From: Branchipolynoe longqiensis
Taxonomy: Eukaryota > Annelida > Polychaeta > Phyllodocida > Polynoidae
DNA length: 64,000 nt
Reading direction: 5' to 3'
NCBI GenBank assembly: GCA_030323885.1
Contig: CM059198.1
Location: forward strand, 6,842,086 to 6,906,085
Shown: positions 59,344 to 64,000 of the stretch, in pieces
Position numbering within the stretch: the stretch's first letter is position 1
Layout of the letters: each line of letters starts with the position of its first letter
Made by a program: the position numbers and the translations under genes
Notes under the pieces: generated by a model
Told to the model about the DNA's origin: nothing
Databases searched by the model: none
Seen by the model: the letters and a program-made list of their open reading frames with translations, nothing else

Positions 59344-60479
59344 TTAATTTGTTAACCATTGTTCTAACAGCATTTTCCCTGACTTTTTGTTTTCCCATCT
59401 TGCTTTCAGCTGTGCCATGTCCCTAGTTGGTACCTGGGTGTGCCAGAACACACCCATACCCTTCGGACTGCAATCTGGTGGTGGGTTGTGGTATTTTCTC
59501 ATGCCATGGTGTATTATAGGTTGGGTCTGGTGAGCATGGTTTGTCTGTCTGTACCGTACGTGATTTGTGCCAGAACACATACCAAGGTGGACTCTGGCCT
59601 CATTTCTTCTGACCCTCCCAGTACTCCAGATGGCTGTGTATTTATAGGCTTGATGTGCACCCTCTTCCATGGCCTGTCCTAGGCATGAGTGCTCTTTCAC
59701 AGTTTGCCTTGACTGTGCCCGGTCAGGTGTTATTTGGTGCCCATATGATGGTGTATGGTTTTTATTTGTCTTTTTAGGGAATTGTTTATAGTGCTCCAGT
59801 CTCTTGATTGCTGTGACTGGAGGCGGTTGTTTGTTCCAGGCTTGTGCAGCCATGAGTAACACACTTCTCTCATGTATTTTATTAGTGCTTATGGTTTCTT
59901 TTAGCACTGGTGCTCCTGTATGTCTGGCGTTTCTACCAGCAGTCACTGTGAGACCTTGTTGTGTGGTGTAGTGGTGTGCAAGTAGCTTGAGGTGTAGATA
60001 TCTTCTACTTGTTAGTAGTTTTGTGCTACATTTAATGTGGAGTTCCATCGTTGGGGATCTTTTGTCGACCTGGAGGCATACCTTTAGTGCTCTGTTCTGT
60101 AGCACTTGTAATTTATTTAGCAGGTTTGCATGATGTCACCATAATCAAAGTAGGGTAGGATGATACCTTTGTATATTTTTATTGCCATGCTTTCTGTCAT
60201 GTAGTATCTTAGTTTTGCTAGTAGCCATATTTTATAATTAGTTTTCTTTATCGTATTTGTTATGCAGGTGTAATAATTTAGGTGCCTGTCTAGGTCCACT
60301 CCTAGATAGCGATAGCTGTCTACTGACTCGAGTTGACCTTCCCCCAGTTGGCAGTTTAACTTTAGGTTGTTGGTGTGCCTGGTACCTTTTTTAAGCCTCA
60401 AGTGAGATAGGCATCCTCCAGAGTACAGTGCCGTAGGGAACCCGATGGGGGGGGGCCCACCAGGCATAACCAGTAGCAT
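59344..60479 (-). pseudogene. CR1/L2-like LINE RT C-terminal fragment
   Basis: On the minus strand, SYRYLGVDLDRHLNY and IYKGIILPYFDYGDIMQTC (60300-60120) are the conserved C-terminal RT region of CR1/L2-type LINEs. LQNRALKVCL follows at 60100 after a stop at 60117-60119, then a poorly conserved tail to 59344. The RT core is missing. The C-terminal frame is 253 codons. Confidence 0.78.
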
Positions 60480-60835
60480 AAAGTTGCATAGTCTGATGGT
60501 TTTGAATTTCTCTTATTTTCCGAGATAAACATATTAGGTTGTTCATTATAATCTACCTTACTTTAGTTTGAAGTAACTTTTATTTTAAATTGCTAACTTT
60601 TGAGATATTTGAAATGGAAGCATGCAAAATTAATTTTGGCAAGCTTGCCAAAACTCTATCACCATAGGCTTCTGCAATAGCAGGTTCTAATAATTGATTC
60701 TGTATCCCCTTATGTGTGATGACAAATGTTTAATAAGTGTACCAGCATCTGAGTTAGATATGTAGAATCAAATCTAGATAATTGTTTTATTTTTGAAAAT
60801 TGTATGTTTTCATTGGACTATGCAGCTTTAATAGA
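60480..60835. repeat. old interspersed repeat
   Basis: Diverged copy of the family at 54100-54375 and 55170-56065; holds the empty site of the MITE at about 60555. Confidence 0.6.
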
Positions 60836-60976
60836 TGGTTGTTAATAACTTCCAAAAATTCATACTCACATAGTTCTTACACATCACATATATATATAGT
60901 GTAGTAGTCTGCACTGACCTCTCAGGCAAGTAATCACATAGACAGGTAGGCGTGGGTAGTGTGTTGATATCAGGGA

Positions 60977-61048
60977 GCCTAGGTGGTGTAATGGTTAGCA
61001 TACTGGCCTGGAATGGATAGAGTTGTGGGTTCGAGTCCTGCTCTAGGT
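60977..61048 (+). tRNA. tRNA-like sequence in left repeat of the second copy
   Basis: GCCTAGGTGGTGTAATGGTT opens it; the B box GGTTCGAGTCC is intact. The anticodon arm is not tRNA-like. Confidence 0.55.
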
Positions 61049-61291
61049 GCAATATTTCCCATTTATAGCACCTCCACAACACTGGTACCATGACCAGGAT
61101 CCAGTACAAGCTACACGTTGTATGGTTGTTGAACCTACCCTGTGTATGAGTTAATGCACTGCCTGTATGTATGTAATTGTAAGCATTAAAAGACTTACAA
61201 TTCCAGGGGAAGAGTGTAGTATTATGCACTGACCTCTCAGGCAAGTAACCGCATAGACAGGTTGGTGTGGGTACTGTGTTGATATCAGGGA

Positions 61292-61363
61292 GCCTAGGTG
61301 GTGTAATGGTTAGTACTCTGGCCTCGAATGCACAGAGATGTAGGTTCGATTCCCGCTCTAGGC
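61292..61363 (+). tRNA. tRNA-like sequence in right repeat of the second copy
   Basis: Same layout, with B box GGTTCGATTCC intact and acceptor arms GCCTAGG / CTAGGC. Confidence 0.55.
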
Positions 61364-61529
61364 GCAATATTTCCCACTTTCATCACCCCCACGACAATAG
61401 CAAATGTCAGGTTTTGTCCTTCAGACCACATTATGCAGGGTAGTGCTTGCGACCTAGTATTGCTGGATCAGGACGCAGTGGTAATGTTATGATCATAATG
61501 AGTGGTTGCAGTGTTGCTGTATACACATA

Positions 61530-61985
61530 CAAAGCATGTATGTATCATTGGTATGTATACACATACAGATCATGGATGTATGCACATACATATCATGTAT
61601 GTATACACATACATATCATGTATGTATACACATACATAGCATGTGTGTATACACATACATAGCATGTGTGTATACACATACAGATCATGTATGTATACAC
61701 ACATATATCATGTATGTATACACCTACAGATCATGCATGTACACACATACAGATCATGTATGTATACACATACACATCATGTATGTATACACATACATAT
61801 CATGTATGTATACACATACAGAGCATGTGTGTATACACATACATATCATGTGTGTATACACATACATATCATGAATGTATACACATACAGATCATGTGTG
61901 TATACACATACATATCATGTATGTATACACATACAGATCATGTATGCATACACATACAGATCATGTATGTATACACATACAGAGC
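61530..61985. repeat. 24-bp microsatellite-like repeat
   Basis: Unit GTATGTATACACATACATAT + CATG, about 19 copies with small changes (CAGATCATG, AGAGCATG). It is self-complementary in part (TGTATACA) and stops 57 bases before the assembly gap. Confidence 0.93.
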
Positions 61986-62041
61986 GCATCAAGATGAGCA
62001 CTGTATTGGTGTATGTGTACAAACAATAGATGGATTTATAA

Positions 62042-62539
62042 NNNNNNNNNNNNNNNNNNNNNNNNNNNNNNNNNNNNNNNNNNNNNNNNNNNNNNNNNNN
62101 NNNNNNNNNNNNNNNNNNNNNNNNNNNNNNNNNNNNNNNNNNNNNNNNNNNNNNNNNNNNNNNNNNNNNNNNNNNNNNNNNNNNNNNNNNNNNNNNNNNN
62201 NNNNNNNNNNNNNNNNNNNNNNNNNNNNNNNNNNNNNNNNNNNNNNNNNNNNNNNNNNNNNNNNNNNNNNNNNNNNNNNNNNNNNNNNNNNNNNNNNNNN
62301 NNNNNNNNNNNNNNNNNNNNNNNNNNNNNNNNNNNNNNNNNNNNNNNNNNNNNNNNNNNNNNNNNNNNNNNNNNNNNNNNNNNNNNNNNNNNNNNNNNNN
62401 NNNNNNNNNNNNNNNNNNNNNNNNNNNNNNNNNNNNNNNNNNNNNNNNNNNNNNNNNNNNNNNNNNNNNNNNNNNNNNNNNNNNNNNNNNNNNNNNNNNN
62501 NNNNNNNNNNNNNNNNNNNNNNNNNNNNNNNNNNNNNNN
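62042..62539. other. assembly gap (498 N)
   Basis: No sequence. Frames that appear to cross it are meaningless. Confidence 1.
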
Positions 62540-63365
62540 CGGTTCTGCAAGAGAGCACATGAAGGAACAGTTTGTAATATTCAATAGCCTTCACCGGCTG
62601 TTAATTTGGCAAAGACATATCAGCATGAATAGATTTGGCTTCTTGTCCTGAAGGAATCATGTTCTCTACCTCTCTGTAAAGACCTCGGCTGGTGGCTTTA
62701 GTTGTGTAGGTAGACTAAGTGAAAGACACTACTGGTAAGGAAGGAAAGCAGAAAAAGAATGAAAGTAGGAGAGCTAGACTCATTGTTTATTACTGCTTAT
62801 AGTCTAGAGAATACAAAATGGTGGTGGTCACATGGGTTGATCTACCAATCAGAGTTCAATCTGATGTATCCAAGGCCTTGTCATGCTGGCTACAGTGCCA
62901 TGTGGTGGCCAGTGATCCAGAAATAACACCATGGGGGGAGGGGGTATGTGAGGTGAATCTCCAAAGACTATCCCATATAAGAAGTGACCCTCTCAGTCTA
63001 TCTATATTCAATGTACAATGTCTTTCCATTATTAAGAATGGATTACCAACACCACATATACCTCTATATGTCTTTGGTTGTACACACAATTTATATAATT
63101 AATAAACAAGTTGCAATTTATTATAGTATAGTGCTCATACCAATATCTCAATATATCGGAAAATTGTACATCTCTACTGGCCTCATATAATGTTTGCCTT
63201 ATATCATGTATGTGTCAGAGTCTTACCACTTCCTACTGCACTGACGGCAGCAAGTGTGATCCTGAAACCTCTTTCTGAAAGACCAGGACTGTCAGACTTG
63301 AACAGGACCTACAATAAAAACAAATACCCTTTGGTTACTAGGGTGTGCGTGACCAGTATCAGTTG
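62540..63365. repeat. inverted copy of the protease upstream intron
   Basis: Reverse complement of 35496-36312 with few differences. At the gap edge the minus strand reads CTCTTGCAG|AACCG, i.e. the acceptor and first bases of the protease exon at 36309. Confidence 0.88.
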
Positions 63366-64000
63366 TCATCCCAGATAGCACACAGCCGTCGGCCCGACGG
63401 CGGCCTCTCCGTCGGGCCAACGGTGGAAATCATTTTGTCCAACCTCCCACCGTCGCCTCGACGGCGGTATCCACAGTCGGGCCGACGGCGGCATTCATCG
63501 TAGGCCCGACGGCGATATTCGCCGTAGGCCCCGACAGTGGCATTCGCCATAGGCCCTGACCATGGCAGCCACCGTCAAGCCGACGGCGGGAGGTTGGACA
63601 AAACAACGTCGGCCCGACAGCGGCTGCCGCCGTAGGCCCGACACAATATATTTATTCAAAATTAATAGAAAATCTTATAAATTTAATATAATCTTTTTGG
63701 TAAACATGTTTTCTATATGTTTACCAAGCGATTTGTTTCTATGTGGTGTGGTTTTAGAGATATTTCACTTTTTCTGTACATGGGTTAGTGTTAGTGTTAG
63801 TGTTAGTGAAAAGTGAAATATCTCTAAAAGCACAGAACCTATTAACAAATCGCTTGGTAGACATATAGAAAACATCTTTACCAAAAAGATTATATTAAAT
63901 TTAAAAGGTTTTCTATTGATTTTGAATAAATATATTGTGTCGGGCCTACGGCGGGAGCCGCCATCGGGCTGACGCTGTTTTGTCCATTTTGCCGGAAAAA
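63366..64000. repeat. foldback element 2 (empty of the LINE), running off the window
   Basis: Left: CAGATAGCACACAGCCGTCG and the GC-rich palindromic block (63372-63645). Then the AT-rich arm to about 63780, a loop of GTTAGT repeats (63785-63808), and the complementary arm, with the GC-rich end beginning at 63942. Arms of at least 200 bases can pair. The window ends inside the right GC-rich block. Confidence 0.87.

Larger units (their letters stand above)
60900..61396 (+). mobile_element. second copy of the tRNA-bearing short LTR-type element
   Basis: 182-bp terminal repeats at 60900-61081 and 61215-61396 with a 133-bp core. AGGGGAAGAG, all purine, directly precedes the second repeat. ATAG flanks both sides (60896-60899 and 61397-61400). 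It is more diverged than the copy at 20991, both from it and between its own repeats. The equal repeat length across all four copies argues against a chance tandem. Confidence 0.75.

Noticed and set aside
61506..62029. Frames repeating MYVYTYISCMYTHT
   Set aside because: 24-bp microsatellite; any frame without a stop in one unit stays open.
62013..62651. Frames of about 200 codons across the N block
   Set aside because: They cross the assembly gap.

Overview
The window is animal (metazoan) genomic DNA. It is intron-bearing and dominated by transposable elements, and it contains one recognisable host gene: a chymotrypsin-fold serine protease on the + strand, with exons between 36309 and 53774. 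Several things point to an invertebrate, probably a lophotrochozoan such as a bivalve or a relative. These are many Ty3-type LTR retrotransposons with a tRNA-Leu-like primer site, tyrosine-recombinase (YR) retroelements of Ngaro/DIRS type, RTE-, CR1/L2- and I-type LINEs, and tRNA-headed SINEs whose bodies resemble those I know from molluscs. The species cannot be fixed from sequence alone.

Layout. 1-14602 is a nested stack. Ty3 element A (1-4761) abuts a LINE endonuclease fragment. That LINE is split by Ty3 element B (4811-13907, target duplication TAGAG). B carries a SINE (7081-7290, 13-bp duplication) and is itself split by an opposite-strand Ty3 element C (8505-13348, duplication CTCAT), which in turn holds an RTE fragment. 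14603-20744 holds two decayed YR retroelements, one of them swollen with minisatellites. 20991-21493 is a 503-bp element with 182-bp terminal direct repeats, each carrying a tRNA-like Pol III promoter; a second copy lies at 60900-61396. 21521-24731 is Ty3 element D (minus). 24732-25460 is a TIR element built of tandem AT-rich modules. 25562-31612 is a GC-rich YR retroelement with Ngaro-style split direct repeats and a partial head-to-tail duplication. 31613-35490 is a foldback (palindromic) element opened by a CR1-like LINE.

35491-53774 is the protease locus. The introns hold a third YR element (39.0-41.4 kb), an I-type LINE (minus), a U2 snRNA fragment, small MITE-like repeats, and an intact-ended Ty3 element E (47113-51753, duplication GGAAA). 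53775-62041 holds diverged repeats, SINEs, a GC-rich TIR element with a 25-bp minisatellite, LINE fragments and a microsatellite that runs up to an assembly gap (62042-62539). 62540-64000 is an inverted copy of 35043-36312 plus the second foldback element.

Functionally, the six protease exons join in phase and encode the full His-Asp-Ser triad. The 5' exons (signal peptide and any pro-domains) were not found. All Ty3 coding regions seen here carry stops or frameshifts. The CR1-like LINE has the longest intact pol reading frame. The most unusual signals are the tRNA-bearing short LTR-type element, the YR-element junction structure, the foldback plus inverted duplication, and the short penultimate exon of the protease.
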